A stretch of DNA of 64,000 nt, taken from contig NC_083345.1 of NCBI RefSeq assembly GCF_019175385.1, positions 124,003,657 to 124,067,656 of the forward strand, given 5' to 3'. The notes under the pieces were generated by a model that did not search any database, had not been told where the DNA came from, and was given only the letters and a program-made list of their open reading frames with translations. A program made the translations under genes and the position numbers. Source of the stretch: Lycium barbarum. Taxonomy: Eukaryota; Streptophyta; Magnoliopsida; Solanales; Solanaceae. How positions within the stretch are numbered: the stretch's first letter is position 1; each line of letters starts with the position of its first letter. This document shows positions 1 to 11,539 of this stretch, in pieces.

Positions 1-985
1 CAACTCTTTTTGTAATAGGCTGCCTACGTATCTCACCGGAATGAGAATCAGGTTTGCGTAGTTCTTGAAGATAATGGAAAGGTATCATTTTCTTGAATTT
101 CTCTTCTTTTTTTTTTTTTTTTATGAGAAAGAAATTTTCTTTTTCAATATTTGAAGGAATGAACAAAGAAGGAATAAAAGAAAATATCTTTGCTATTTTT
201 TAGTGTTTGAATTTTCTACAAAGAGTAACCCTAAAAAAATAAGGTAAAATCTTTTTGGATTTTCTAAATAAGGAATAAAACTCTTTTTTTTTTTTAATAA
301 GGATCACCGAACCCAAGAAGGGTTGCCTATGTATCTCATCAAGATGAGAATCAGGTATGCATAGTTCGTCAAGAAAGTGGAAATGTATTATTTTCTTGAA
401 TTTCTCTTTTTTTTTTTTAACTTTATAAGAAAACAAATTTTCTTTTTTAATATTTGAAGGAATGAATGGTGGAATAAAAGAAAATATTTTTGATATTTTT
501 AGTGTTTGAATTTTCTACAAAGAGTAACCCTAAAAATAAGGTAATTTGTTTTTTGAATTTTTTGAATAAGGAATAAAAACTCTTTTTTTGTTTTAGAATT
601 TTTGAATAAGGATCACCGAACCCAAGAAGGGATGCCTACGTATCTCATCAAGATGAGAATCAGGTGTGTGTAGTTTGTCAAGAAAGTGGAAACGTATTAT
701 TTTCTTGAATTTCTCTGTTTTTTTTTTTAACTTTATAAGAAAAGAAATTTTCTTTTTTAATATTTGAAGGAATGAACAGTGGAATAAAAGAAAATATTTT
801 TGGTATTTTAAGTGTTTGAATTTTCTACAAAGAGTAACCCTAAAAATAAGGTAATTGTTTTTTGAATTTTCTGAATAAGGAATAAAAACTCTTTTTTTTT
901 TTAGAATTTTTGAATAAGGATCACCGAACCCAAGAAGGGCTGCCTACGTATCTCATCAAGATGAGAATCAGGTGTGCGTAGTTCG
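1..985 (-). repeat. Tandem array, about 308-bp period, Tat/Ogre internal repeat
   Basis: Units begin near 302, 611 and 919 with GATCACCGAACCCAAGAAGG, and a partial unit runs from base 1. Each carries a core of about 70 bp (GCCTACGTATCTCATC and GATGAGAATCAGGT, plus-strand reading) followed by about 230 bp of T-rich spacer with a recurring AATTTTCTACAAAGAGTAACC. Short reading frames here come from the T-rich spacers and are not genes. Confidence 0.85.
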
Positions 986-1773
986 TCAAACTGGCTTAGA
1001 CTCTTTACACGCTTTTTTATTTTATTTTATTTTATTTTTTCACCAACAATCTTCGACCTTTTTTTTTTTTTTTTTTTTTTTTTTGCAAAACAAGATTTTT
1101 TATTCTTTTTTTTTTGAGAAAAAATGGAGGATAACTATTTCTCCCTTATTCTTCCTAATCAACCTAAAACCAGTCAAAATGCAAAAGCCTTCCAAATAAA
1201 TATGTTTTCATATAGCAGATAAAATGAACATGGTGGTCTTTTGAAATGGATACCTGTCTTAGACGGACCCGGCCCCTGTGCCGAGTCCCACTAAGTCAAA
1301 TGCACGTGATGTAAATAAAGTGTAGCCTACTAGGGATAATCATTACTTGTGGCTTGTTCTGCTAGGTTTATCATCCTAAAGGAGAAGGTGTATAGACAGG
1401 CTTACCCGAGCGGACAACTCGAGCCGGGGAAGGTCTAGATCGTCGGTAGCAGAGCTTTTCCGGCTTCACTGGTGGTCCAACCCCGCCTAACATATGTGAC
1501 TGCTAATTATCCTGAACCAGGAGCGTAACCGCCCACAGGCTCATTCAGACAGAAAATTTTGTGGAGCGTACCCGCACACACAGTGAACAGTGGTGAATGT
1601 GTTCAGAGACTCAGAGGGGTGCGCAAGAGAAGACAATTTATATATGAAGTCACATAATATCAAAGCAGTAAATAAGCACCAAATAACACATTAGGCCAAC
1701 AAGCACAGAATATATATCCAAGAAATAAAGAAAGCCAAATACAAGTAAATATATAAAGCTCGAATTCTGGTTA
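986..1773 (-). other. Untranslated leader of the Tat/Ogre-type element
   Basis: Between the repeat array and the primer site. It has a T tract at about 1060-1084 and a GC-richer block (about 1260-1620). No open frame of convincing length or recognisable gag. Treated as leader or internal non-coding sequence of the flanking element. Confidence 0.5.
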
Positions 1774-1791
1774 TCCCCAGCAGAGTCGCCA
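1774..1791 (-). other. Primer-binding site (Arg-type tRNA)
   Basis: Minus strand reads TGGCGACTCTGCTGGGGA two bases after the LTR end. Ogre-type elements are known to use an arginine tRNA primer, and the same site occurs with two changes at 58771-58788. Confidence 0.75.
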
Positions 1792-1793
1792 TC

Positions 1794-3904
1794 TGTCACA
1801 CCCCTTTTTTTCCACGAAAAATATAAAAAGATTTAAAAAGGGTTTTTCCACTTAAAGTGACGTTTTGAAAAGGGATTATTTTTATTTGTTACAGAGTCAC
1901 CACTTGGAATTGAATTTTGGTGTTCCAAGTCACCTTATTGAATCCCTAATCAAAAGGAAATGACTCTTTATTTTTGATCTGCGAAAACAAAAGTCCGGGT
2001 AAGGAATTCTGTTGACTGGGGAGAAGGTATTAGGCACTCCCCGAGTCCCGTAGTTCTAGCACGGTCGCTTTTATTGACTAAATATCGGCTTAAATTAATC
2101 TTAGATAAAATCATCCTTGCCTTAATTCTTAACTACATTTGCCTAATTAATCCGCTTAAAACTGTGACTTATATTTTCGGCCATGCCTCACTCGCTCAGA
2201 CATATTCTTTCCGCTCCTTTCTTTTATATATTTGCAACGGGTTTTGAAATAATTTGTGCCCCATCTCACTAATCTGACGTCTTTAACTAATTAATCGGGC
2301 GGTAAAAGTTTATCTGACCCCGACACGAAACGATTAACAAGCCAAATCAGTTTTAATCACATTTAATTGTCATCATTAATATAAAGTACACATACAATGA
2401 ACCAATCTTATCAGAATAAAGTAGAATGGAACCAAACTTGGAAAAACTCAATCAAATTTATACCAAAACAAATCTAATATAGCACCATGACATCACATTA
2501 TTATCTAATAAACGGTGTTGAAGCCATTAGTAGCATCAAACACATAAACTTTTAATTTTTAAACAAAAAGTATGAATGTTTAACAAACTGACGAAGGCTC
2601 TTGTATTTTGTCTTTCACCGAACATGTGACACTTTGCAGGGAGCTACAATTAATTATAAAACATATGTGATGTAAGAAATTCAAAGTAAACTACGTATGT
2701 AATGAGTATTCTGCATCCATGGCTTTAGTTAAACAAGTAAATACATTCTGGACAATATTTAAACATGATTCATAAGCATGCAACTGGAAAAATAATACTC
2801 CATTAACATAGCCATTTTGAGCAAAATTTCATCCAAACTTCAATTAAATGCATAACGTTGAACATGGAACTTTATGTATCAATCAAGAACTTAGCAAGGT
2901 AAAGATTGAACCTTTATGTGAAGGAACTTCTCATTTAACACTTCTGAAATTCATTAACTGGAAAAGACCTCGAACCGGAACCTCGAGCTTGCGACCTCAC
3001 CGGAAATGATGGTTTCATGGTGTTTTTGAACTGGTTTTAATGGATTTTTTGTGGTGGTGATTATGCGAGCTTAAAGGTGAAGCCAAATGGTGTTTGGTCC
3101 TTACATGGCTGTTTTGAAGTGGAACAATGGTGAAAAGGAAGAGCAGCTACCTACCTTTTTGACGTGACAGGGTACCGTGAAATCAAAGTATGAAAGTTAG
3201 GTCCGTCCTTTTGTTTAGCTGCGGCTGCTATCCCCTTTATTAGGCTGATTTTGTGTGTATATATATAGATGTGCATGTGTGTGTTTGTTACTTGAAAAAT
3301 GGAACGTGAAAGAGTGGGATAGAGGAGAGATAAGTTTATTCTGAGAGTTTTAGGGAAAAAGAATTATGTTTGTTTTAGGATAGGTGAAAAGGAGGAAAAA
3401 AAAAACGTGGGGTGTAGGGGAAGTGTGTGTGACGTGTGTATATAGGGTAATGGTGGGCTGGTGAGTTGAGAGTTTTAGGTCAGTAAAACTTTTTTTTTTC
3501 TTTTTGTTTATTTTATCCTTTTTTCCTTTTTTCAAGGATAAGACTCAAATGTGACAATACAAATATTAAGTAATTGTTTTAAAACTAAAAAAATATAACA
3601 TATCAAATAGCCAGTCCAAAAATAAAATATAACTAAGGCAAATATTAAAATCACTAATTTATTTATTAAAATCTAAATTAGAAGTTTTTTTTTTTTTTTT
3701 TTATAAATTTCCTTTTCTTTTGAAAAATAAAGACAAAACTCATCCTAAAATGTGGCTCTATTTTTTTGTAGTTTTCAAATTTTAAAAGTAAGACTTACTA
3801 AAAATGAAATAAAAATTAAAATATTTAATTAAACCTAAAAGAAATATTTAAACGCTAAAAATGATGTAAAAATTTATGTTTGGTCAAAAATTAGGTGTTT
3901 ACAT
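1794..3904 (-). repeat. 5' LTR of the Tat/Ogre-type element (2.1 kb)
   Basis: On the minus strand it starts TGTAAACACCTAATTTTTGA (3904) and ends GGGGTGTGACA (1794). A possible TATA motif (CTATATATATACAC) lies at about 3252-3266. The start is fixed by the abrupt switch from copia integrase coding sequence. Without the second LTR the limits rest on termini and primer site. Confidence 0.7.
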
Positions 3905-5443
3905 CCATCATTCGCATCTACAAATCTATGATCTCCACTTCTTTGATCAGCACCAGGAGTACCTGACACAGTATCAACTACTCTATCTTCAGCTTCAAGT
4001 GGAGTGATGGAGGGACCAGGTACCTTGGCATCATCTGGATATTCTGCTGCATCTTCTTCATCGCTTGCCTCAATTTGATTCATCATTTCAGCTTTTCCAT
4101 TTGTGATTTCCAGGACCTGATAAGGAATTAAGAGGTCTCTATTTTCTGCTTCACCACTTTGTATCCCTTTGCTTCCCAACTCATCCGTCTCATCAAAAAT
4201 CACATGCACACTTTCTTCCACAATTTGAGTCCTCTTGTTGAAGACTTTATATGCCTTTCTATGAGAGGAGTACTCGAAAAAGATTCCTTCATCACTTTTA
4301 GCATCAAACTTTCCTAGGGCCTCCTTACCATTGTTAAGAATAAAGCATTTGCGTCTAAAAGCCTTAAGGTAAGTTAGCTTGAGTTTCTTTCCATTCAACA
4401 GCTCATAGGGTGCTTTCTCAAGCAAGGACCTGATCATACACCTGTTGATCAAATGACAAGCAGTGTTAACAGCCTTTGCCCAGAAGCTTTTGGGCATATC
4501 ACTTGCAATCAGCATTGTTCTTGCCATATCTTCAAGTATCCTGTTTTTCCTTTCCACCACACCATTTTGCTGAGGTGTTCTAGGAGCAGAGAAGTTGTGA
4601 CTAATCCTATTTTTAGCATAGAATTCATTAAAGTTTGCATTGTCAAATTCAGTGCCCTGATCAGATCTTATACTCACAACTTGATGTCCCAGCTTCACTT
4701 GAATCTGTTTCACAAAGGCTACAAACACAACGAATGTTTCATCCTTGGTTCTAGAAACAGAGTCCAAGTGAATCTTGAAAAGTCAACAACAATCACGAAT
4801 ATATACTTCTTGCCTCCTCTGCTTGGAATCCTCATAGGTCCACAAAGATCTATATGAAGAAGCTCAAGAGGCCTAGAGGTGCTTACTTCCTTCTTTGCTT
4901 TAAAGGAAGTCCTGAACTGCTTCCTTTTTATGCATGCATCACACACCTTGTGATCTTTGAGCTTGACGTTTGGTAGCCCACAGACCAGGTCCTTTGCCAC
5001 AAGTTTGTTCAATTGAGTGAAACTTGCATGTCCCAGTCTCCTGTGCCACAAGTCAGCATTATCATCCACAACACTGACACATGTCAAGTCACCATCATCA
5101 GATGAGCCAAAGTCTGCTGCATAGATGTTCTTGTATCTTTTTGCAGTTAGTACCACTTCACCAGTCTTAAGATTGGTGATAGTGCACACATCAGACAAGA
5201 ACTCCACTCTGTTCCCTTTATCGCAGATTTGGGACACACTTAGCTGATTGTAACTTAAACCTTTCACATAATAAACATTCTCAATAGCATGGGAGAGTGT
5301 CTTGTCAATTTTGCCGATACCAAGAATATATCCTTTCTCTCTATTGCCAAAGGACACACTTCCACCTTTCAAGGCCTTGAGTGAGAGAAAATTTCCATCA
5401 TACCAGTCATGTGCTTTGAGCAGCCACTATCCATGAACCATTT
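3905..5443 (-). pseudogene. Copia protease and integrase remnant
   Basis: At about 5424-5443 the minus strand encodes the protease box FMDSGCSKHMTG. Frame 5372-4719 has the GAG-pre-integrase and HHCC zinc-binding region (WHRRLGHAS, then CDACIKRK) and the first catalytic Asp (HIDLCGP). Frame 4767-3905 has the rest of the integrase core: Asp in RSDQGTEF and Glu in QQNGVVERKN. The frames are offset near 4770 and again upstream of 5372, so at least two frameshifts break the protein. It stops in the linker after integrase exactly where the LTR at 3904 begins. The apparent C-terminus past that point is LTR sequence. The protein would process and integrate copia cDNA; this copy is dead. Confidence 0.85.
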
Positions 5444-6569
5444 TGACTGCTCCCTCTCACTCTAGCCTCTTGATTCTCATCGTCATCTTCATCTTTATCT
5501 TTCGACTTAGCCATGAGTGCAAAAATGGACTTATACTTCACAGGTTCATCTTCAATGGACATCATGGAGGTATCCCCTGTTTCTTTATTTTCAGACTCAC
5601 TAGAAGAGTCTCCCCAAGCAGCGAGCCTGCTTTACCAAGTTATCAACTACATTTTTTCTGTTGAACTTCCTGTCAGGGACCTGGTTCCTTTTTGATCCCT
5701 TATCAGCATTCTTGTAGTGGTCTTTCTTGTGAAGAGGACATTCCTTAGTGTAGTGTCCTGGCTTCTCACATTTGTGACATAAGTGATTTTTTTTAAGTTC
5801 TTGCTGGAGCTTCCTATTTTGGAGAAACCGTCATTTTTACAAATCATCTTATGGAAACTTTTTATAAAGTAGGCCATATCAGATTCATCACCACTTGAGT
5901 CACCTTAGATGCTTTAAGAACAAGGTTCTTCTCTTTCCTTATCTCCCGTCTTTCAAGATCCTTCTTTTTCTTCACCTCATAGGTTTTGAGATTTCCAATC
6001 AAATCATCAATAGTCATTTTATCCATGTATTTGGCTTCAGTTAATGTATTAACTTTACTCTTCCAAGATCCTGGTAGAACACCGAGGATTTTTTGAACTC
6101 GCTTGTTGATTGGAATAGTCTCACTAAGAGAATGAAGCTCATTGATAATGGAGGTGAAATGAGCGTGCATATCCTGGATTGACTCATTATCCTTCATCCT
6201 AAATAATTCATACTCAATTGTGAGCATGTCTATTTTGGACTGCCTGACTTGAGAGGTTCCTCCATTTGCCGTTAGAAGGGCTTCCCATTTTTCCTTGGCA
6301 GTTTCACAAGATGAAACACGATTGTATTCATCTGGTCCAATACCAAACATTAAAATTTTCTTTGCCTTTAACCCCTTTTTAATGGATTTTCTATCAGTAT
6401 CAGTCTTTGTAGGGACAAAAGGGCCATCAAGAATGATGTCCCAGAGTTCAGAATCTTCAGCCATCAAATAGTCATGCATCCTTGTTTTCCGCCATCCATA
6501 ATAATGTCCGCTAAACCTTAGAGGTCTCGTGGTTGACTGTCCTTCCTTAAAGTTTGGTGGAGCAGCCAT
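5444..6569 (-). pseudogene. Copia gag remnant with CCHC zinc knuckle
   Basis: ATG at 6569 follows the primer site by about 40 bases. The first 235-residue frame is a UBN2-type copia gag (about 6569-5862). A one-base loss near 5905 shifts the frame, a second shift lies at an A run near 5790, and a third near 5630. Between the last two the frame encodes the nucleic-acid-binding knuckle CHKCEKPGHYTKEC (about 5780-5739). Gag would form the virus-like particle and package RNA. With three breaks it is non-functional. Confidence 0.8.
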
Positions 6570-6610
6570 ACTGAGAGATCCTTTCTAGGGGTTACCCTTT
6601 TTGAAAGAAC

Positions 6611-6625
6611 CTGCTTTGATACCAA
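6611..6625 (-). other. Copia primer-binding site (initiator Met tRNA)
   Basis: Minus strand reads TTGGTATCAAAGCAG directly after the LTR, one base different from the usual TGGTATCAGAGC. It lies between LTR and gag ATG. Confidence 0.75.
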
Positions 6626-6626
6626 T

Positions 6627-7469
6627 TGATAAAAACTAAGAGTCCACGAAAAAACAGATAAGGGATCAGGTTCCTTATCTGTTCCATCAAGCAAAAACAG
6701 AAAGTAAACGAGACACGATATTTACGTGGAAAAATCCTTGCTCAAAGGATTAAAAATGACGACCTACACCAATAGGATTTCCAACTTCACTAACTGAGCA
6801 ACGTTTTCAGATTACAAGCCTTTTGCAACCAAGGAATTGGCCCACTAATCCCTTCCCTTACAATAACTCTATTGCAAACACTCTCTTGACTAACTCTAGC
6901 CAAGAACCAACTAATTCAACTAAATCTAGCTGAACCTCAACTCACCATAACTAACTATAGTCAGGCGTTTACACAAAAAACTTAATAAACCAAATAGCTA
7001 CAAAACCCTTATTGAAAGAAGTGTAGGTTTACAATATTAAGACCAAGAAGACAACGAATAAAAAACCAAGGACTTAAGACATCTTCAGTCTGGGGATCTG
7101 GTCCTTGGAGTTATTTAGTCTTGATCTTGAAAGCTCCGAAAAAACAGTGGCGGCTGCTCTTTTCAACAATGAGAATAATATGATTTGAAGTGTTACGTTA
7201 AACAAATGCCAACATGTTGTTCATATATAGGGAACCAATGAGAGCATCTGAGGATTATATGAGTGGTATGTGATATTTATATCGACGTTTCAATGATCCT
7301 TGTCTTTTAGTCGACATGCAGCTACTGTTCTGCTGTGGCTCTGAGAGTTGGAACAGTGCCACAACTTTACAGCTGTCATGTTCGTACAGTGCCCAGGGGA
7401 CCTGATCAAGGACCTGGTCCTTGGTGTAAATGTCGATCATTAAAACTATGAAATATTATAACTCATCAG
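6627..7469 (-). repeat. Copia LTR, about 840 bp
   Basis: Limits are inferred from TGAT next to the primer site and ATCA at 7466-7469. A TATA-like CTATATATGA (minus) lies at 7221-7230. The partner LTR is missing, so the outer edge could be off by tens of bases. Confidence 0.5.
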
Positions 7470-7932
7470 TTCTGAATGGGTCGGGTCAGGATCGAGTTTT
7501 AATTTTATTTGAGATTTAATTTGGGGTGGTTTATGTTACACCTCGTAGTCGTGTACCTGAAATCTATTAGGCGTTAGTCATTTTAGTCTAGACGTGGAGC
7601 ATTTATCTCATGGTTACGAGGGTTTGAGTTCATATAATAAGCTATGGAAGACTCTGGGACCAAGCAAATCAAGAAAAATAAGTTTGTCAAAAATTTGAAA
7701 TTTGGATTTTGAGTCAACCTTGGAGGGGTATATCTCCATGTATATTAGGAGGTTTAAGGTTTTTCAAAATCCTAAAATGAAGTTCGTCAAGTCTAGTTTC
7801 TATTGCAACAAACCGCTCGTCGATAGGACATCAGAGTAGAGTATTATGGACGTTACAAACTGAGCTGTCAAAGCAGAAATAGGGCTGCTACAGTACCGCT
7901 ACAGTACTGCTACAGTGCTGCCGCCTCAGCCA

Positions 7933-7940
7933 CTATAAAA
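7933..7940 (+). promoter_or_regulatory. TATA box of the solo LTR
   Basis: CTATAAAA followed by GGGG, about 400 bp into the LTR. Related LTRs carry the equivalent motif at similar depth. Confidence 0.5.
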
Positions 7941-8856
7941 GGGGTTAAAACCCCATTTTTCTTCATCAAAACTCTCTAAAATGTTCCAGAAATTTCAGCC
8001 AACAAAAGGGGCTCTTATACCACTTAGAAGTAAGGATTTTGAGTGAAATTCAAGCTACGGAATATCAATCGAAGTCCGGACAACGTGCAGTCGCAATTAT
8101 AATTTCGTTTTGTGTTGGAGTGAGCTTGGAAACAAGTGTATATTGAAGATATTACTAATTTAGTAAATATAAGGTATGAATCATTGAATCTCTTTCCTTA
8201 TTAACATTGATTAATGAGTAGTTACAAGAATAAAAGTCATAGTTTGTTGTGTTGTTGTTGTTAGCTCATGGATTGAGGTCTGAAGAGAATTTTGGATGAA
8301 AATACTATATTTATCTTGTAGAATGTTGAGGATGTTGTTGTTGATGTTGTTGGTATTGTTTGGGAGTTGTTTTGGTATTTGGAGGAAGTCGATGATATAG
8401 GAGAAATGCTGCCCAAATTTTCGTGACCCAAATTAGTCTTCCATAATTAGTACTTATAAGTTGATGGAAATGCGATGAAAGTATGATTAATGATATGTTT
8501 CTCGATATATAGGCTCGGGTGAAGGGCAAGCTTCGATATAAGGAATTCTTTAAGTGGTGGCTTGACGGATAAGGTATGTAAGGTGTTCGTTTCCCTTTTT
8601 CTTTGGCAAGAATCCAACTAGAACATAAACATGAGCGTTCCATAATAAATCCACTCCATTCCCATGCTTCGTATATCAAATCTTAATGTCTTGTTATTTG
8701 ATTGATTCTTGAAATATTATTTTACTCATCATCGATTACTCCTTTGGACTCGATACGAATTCCATAAGCTATTCGGAGGCTTCCGACCTCATGTCACTCC
8801 GAAAGGCCAAGATCAGATTATTGACTTCTCCTTAAAAAATCAGCCTCAGAACATTG

Positions 8857-8948
8857 CGCTTTCCTTCCGCACCGCGGAAGGAAAGCGGAGTCCTGCGCAC
8901 AAGGCCTCGGGACATTGCGCTTTCCGTCCGCATCGCGGATGGAAAGCG
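8857..8948. repeat. Two 31-bp palindromes inside the LTR
   Basis: 8857-8887 is a perfect 14-bp stem (CGCTTTCCTTCCGC) with a 3-base loop. 8918-8948 is the same with one position changed to a G/T pair. Related copies occur at 28974-29004 and 29035-29065. Confidence 0.8.
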
Positions 8949-9931
8949 GAAGGTCTCAGAACATTGTGCTTTGAATCCTGCACAGTTTTTCCCGGACCAG
9001 ACCAATAATGGTATATATATATATATAAATGTATTGTACTATTTTACTACACCGTGCCCCGCTATAGTCGGCCGGGCATGGCGCGTAGATGCGCACACCA
9101 CTGCAGTGGGCATGTTCTGATATTGCCCCGGACGCGGGAGGCCCGGACGCGGGATAATGATGATAACACCAAGCCTTAAAGGTCGGGCATGATTTTACAT
9201 ATATAACACCGAGTCTTACGGCCGGGCATGGATACTATCTGTTACATACATACATATATATATATATATCATGCATTGCATTTTGTGCTACTTCGAGATG
9301 CTTATATATATATAAGCATACAAATGATTTTATCATGCATTGCATTTTGTGCTACTTCGAGATGTTCGGTTTTCTTTTGCCTATATTAATGTCACATTTT
9401 ATCTTAATTATGTTGTTGCCCTCCTGCCTTACATACTCAGTACTTTTATTCGTACTGACGTCCCATTGGCCGGGACGCTGCATTTCGTGTTGCAGGCTCT
9501 GACAGAATCATCGAGGAGCAGCCGTAGTAAGATTTTCTAGCTTCAGCGGTGTTAGCAAGTACCACTACTCCAGGTTTGCTATCTTTTGGGTACTTTTCTG
9601 TTAATATATTATATGTTCATATGTATACTCTTAGAGGCTCATGGACATTGTGGGATATGTAAATATTAAGTATGGCCTTGTCGGCCTTGTCTTGGCTTCT
9701 TGATATTTTTTTCTGATAGCCTTGTCGACTTTATGATATACTTTATGTTGTAGCGACCTTGCCGGTCCGCATATGTACACATGTGTTGAATTTTCGAATA
9801 TTTCTATATTGGCCCTTTTCCGTGAGTAGATGTTCTTTGAGTTATGGTATGTGATGTCCAAGTAACGGCTAAGTCAGGTGACTTTGGCCTACGGGTCGGA
9901 GCCTGTCATACTCCTCATCGGGGGTGTGACA

Positions 9932-10308
9932 ACAGTACTGTAGCGTTACTGTAACAACCCTGTTTCTGCTTTGACAGCTCATTTTGTAACGTCCATCATT
10001 CTCTACTCCGATGTCCTATCGACGAGCGGTTTGTTGCATTAGAAACGAGACTCAACGAACTTCATTTTAGGATTTTGAAACACCTTAAAACTCCTAATAT
10101 ACATGGAGATATACCCCTCCAAAGTTGACTCAAAATCCAAATTTCAAATTTTCGACAAACTTATTTTTCTTGATTTGCTTGGTCCCAGAGTCTTCCATAG
10201 CTTATTATATGAACTCAAGCCCTCGTAACCACGAGATAAATGCTCCACGTCTAGACTTAAATGACTAACGCCTAATAGATTTCACGTACACGACTACGAG
10301 GTGTAACA
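9932..10308 (-). mobile_element. Inverted 5' fragment of the same LTR
   Basis: The reverse complement begins TGTTACACCTCGTAGTCGTG and follows 7534-7925 for about 375 bases with roughly 6% differences by eye. It directly abuts the end of the solo LTR, forming an inverted repeat with about 2 kb between the arms. Confidence 0.8.
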
Positions 10309-10926
10309 TTTGGTGACGTGGGCCTCTAATTGGAGGGCACGTGTAAAATTTGATATTTTAAAACCATTTGAGTTGTTAACGGTAAGTGGCATGGATGAGT
10401 CATTTCGGTTACTGAGATGGCATAAATGAGCCCAACTATTAACGAGTGACATAAATGAGCCATTTTTGTTAGTTCGATGACATATTTGAGCTTTTTTCCT
10501 AGGTTATAAACTACACTGATAGCCAGAGGTGGAGTCATGTGTGAAATGGAATAAACAAATGAGAGGTATTATGAGTGAAATGGAATAAGTTTAAATGAAG
10601 TATCGTGAGTGAAAACTTAAAATCATGACAATTCAATAGAGTATAATTTGTAAAGTATCTAGCAAGATAGCTAGGTTAAATGTAGCATGTTGTCCTACCT
10701 ATTTGTGTCATGACTTTCATGCCGCGTCGCTTTACCATCTATGCCGCTTAACTTGAGGATATTTTAGTTCGAAGCTTTTCCACTAAACTTAAAAAGGTCA
10801 TATTCGCACATAAATATAAAACACAAGGATAAAATTTAAATACAAATGCAAAAGTATACCATTCGTGCAAATCACCTAGGACCCTAGAGATAGGTTCATG
10901 GAAAGATGTATTTTACTCATTAGATG
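10309..10926. other. Intergenic, degenerate short repeats
   Basis: 10380-10500 holds three or four variants of GCATAAATGAGCC / ACATAAATGAGCC. About 10895-11070 resembles 37410-37530 upstream of the intact subtilase. No gene seen. Confidence 0.4.
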
Positions 10927-11036
10927 GACACTTAATTAAGTAACTAACATGTTGCTATTTGCGACACTTAATTAAGTAACTAACATGTTGCTATTTGCGA
11001 CACTTAATTAAGTAACTAACATGTTGCTATTTGCTT
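10927..11036. repeat. Minisatellite, 36 bp x 3
   Basis: CACTTAATTAAGTAACTAAC recurs at 10929, 10965 and 11001, exactly 36 bases apart and nearly identical, indicating recent expansion. A single copy of the related sequence lies near 37450. Confidence 0.9.
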
Positions 11037-11114
11037 GAAAATTCGAAAGACTTTAGTATTTAATGTTAATAACGACAGATTCACATGGTACATTAGTATA
11101 AACAAAGTTAAAAG

Positions 11115-11412
11115 TTGGCATAATAATTAATACATAAACATGTCCTCAAACTTGGTCTCAGCTAACAAGTATGCCCTCCAACTTTGCGTGTGCACAAGTA
11201 GGCACCTCAACTTGTCTTCATTTTGTCTGTTGAACACTCCAAATTACAAAATGATCATCTAGACACCTTCAAAATTTATGTGGCACAACAGCATTTGTGT
11301 TTACGTGTTAAACTTTATACATGTTGAGGTGCCTACTTGTGCACACCCAAAATTTGAGGGCATACTTTCCAGCTGAGGCTAGGTTTGAGAGCCTGTTTAT
11401 GTATTATGCCAA
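11115..11412. mobile_element. Foldback MITE with about 100-bp inverted ends
   Basis: Begins TTGGCATAAT and ends ATTATGCCAA. The arms match over about 100 bases with scattered differences, including GTGTGCACAAGTAGGCACCT in both. A clear target duplication was not found, so the superfamily is unassigned. Confidence 0.75.
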
Positions 11413-11539
11413 ATAAAAATAAACACATTTTTCGAGAATTGCTTTCCGGACATCATATTAAGCATCAACCTTCTTTGTAGTGAAACAGAAAAGTGAAGTC
11501 CTTTAAAAGTATCAATAGGCCATTCCAAGAACTATCAAG

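Larger units (their letters stand above)
1..3904 (-). mobile_element. Tat/Ogre-type LTR retrotransposon, 5' part (gag and pol not seen)
   Basis: Read on the minus strand this runs 5' LTR (3904 to 1794), primer-binding site (1791-1774), an untranslated leader, then an array of about 308-bp repeats that leaves the window at base 1. The primer site TGGCGACTCTGCTGGGGA and the LTR end GGGGTGTGACA are typical of the Tat/Ogre branch of Ty3/gypsy. The repeat core (GATACGTAGGCAGCCC type) is also present in the Ogre-like element at the other end of the window. No gag or pol reading frame lies between primer site and repeats, so this is a non-autonomous or internally deleted copy. Its LTR start abuts a truncated copia integrase frame at 3905, so it inserted into that older element. 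The 3' LTR and the target duplication are outside the window. Confidence 0.72.
3905..7469 (-). mobile_element. Decayed copia retrotransposon, 5' half
   Basis: Minus-strand order is LTR (7469-6627), initiator-Met primer site (6625-6611), gag, CCHC knuckle, protease and integrase. Reverse transcriptase and RNase H are missing because the Tat/Ogre-type element interrupts it at 3904. Several frameshifts break the polyprotein, so it cannot be autonomous. The LTR carries repeated GGACCTGGTCCTTGG-type words. Confidence 0.8.
7534..9931 (+). mobile_element. Solo LTR, Tekay-like gypsy family (2.4 kb)
   Basis: Starts TGTTACACC and ends GGGGTGTGACA, with no primer site, gag or pol on either side. It shares blocks with the LTRs of the complete element at 23750-33365: the GTTGTTGTTGATGTTG run, the TCAGTAC/GTACTGA dyad and the TATA region. 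The middle differs, so it is a related but distinct family. Short frames inside it are antisense or chance. Confidence 0.75.

Noticed and set aside
1..985. CRISPR-like array
   Set aside because: Unit length is about 308 bp with T-rich similar spacers, and the context is a plant retroelement.
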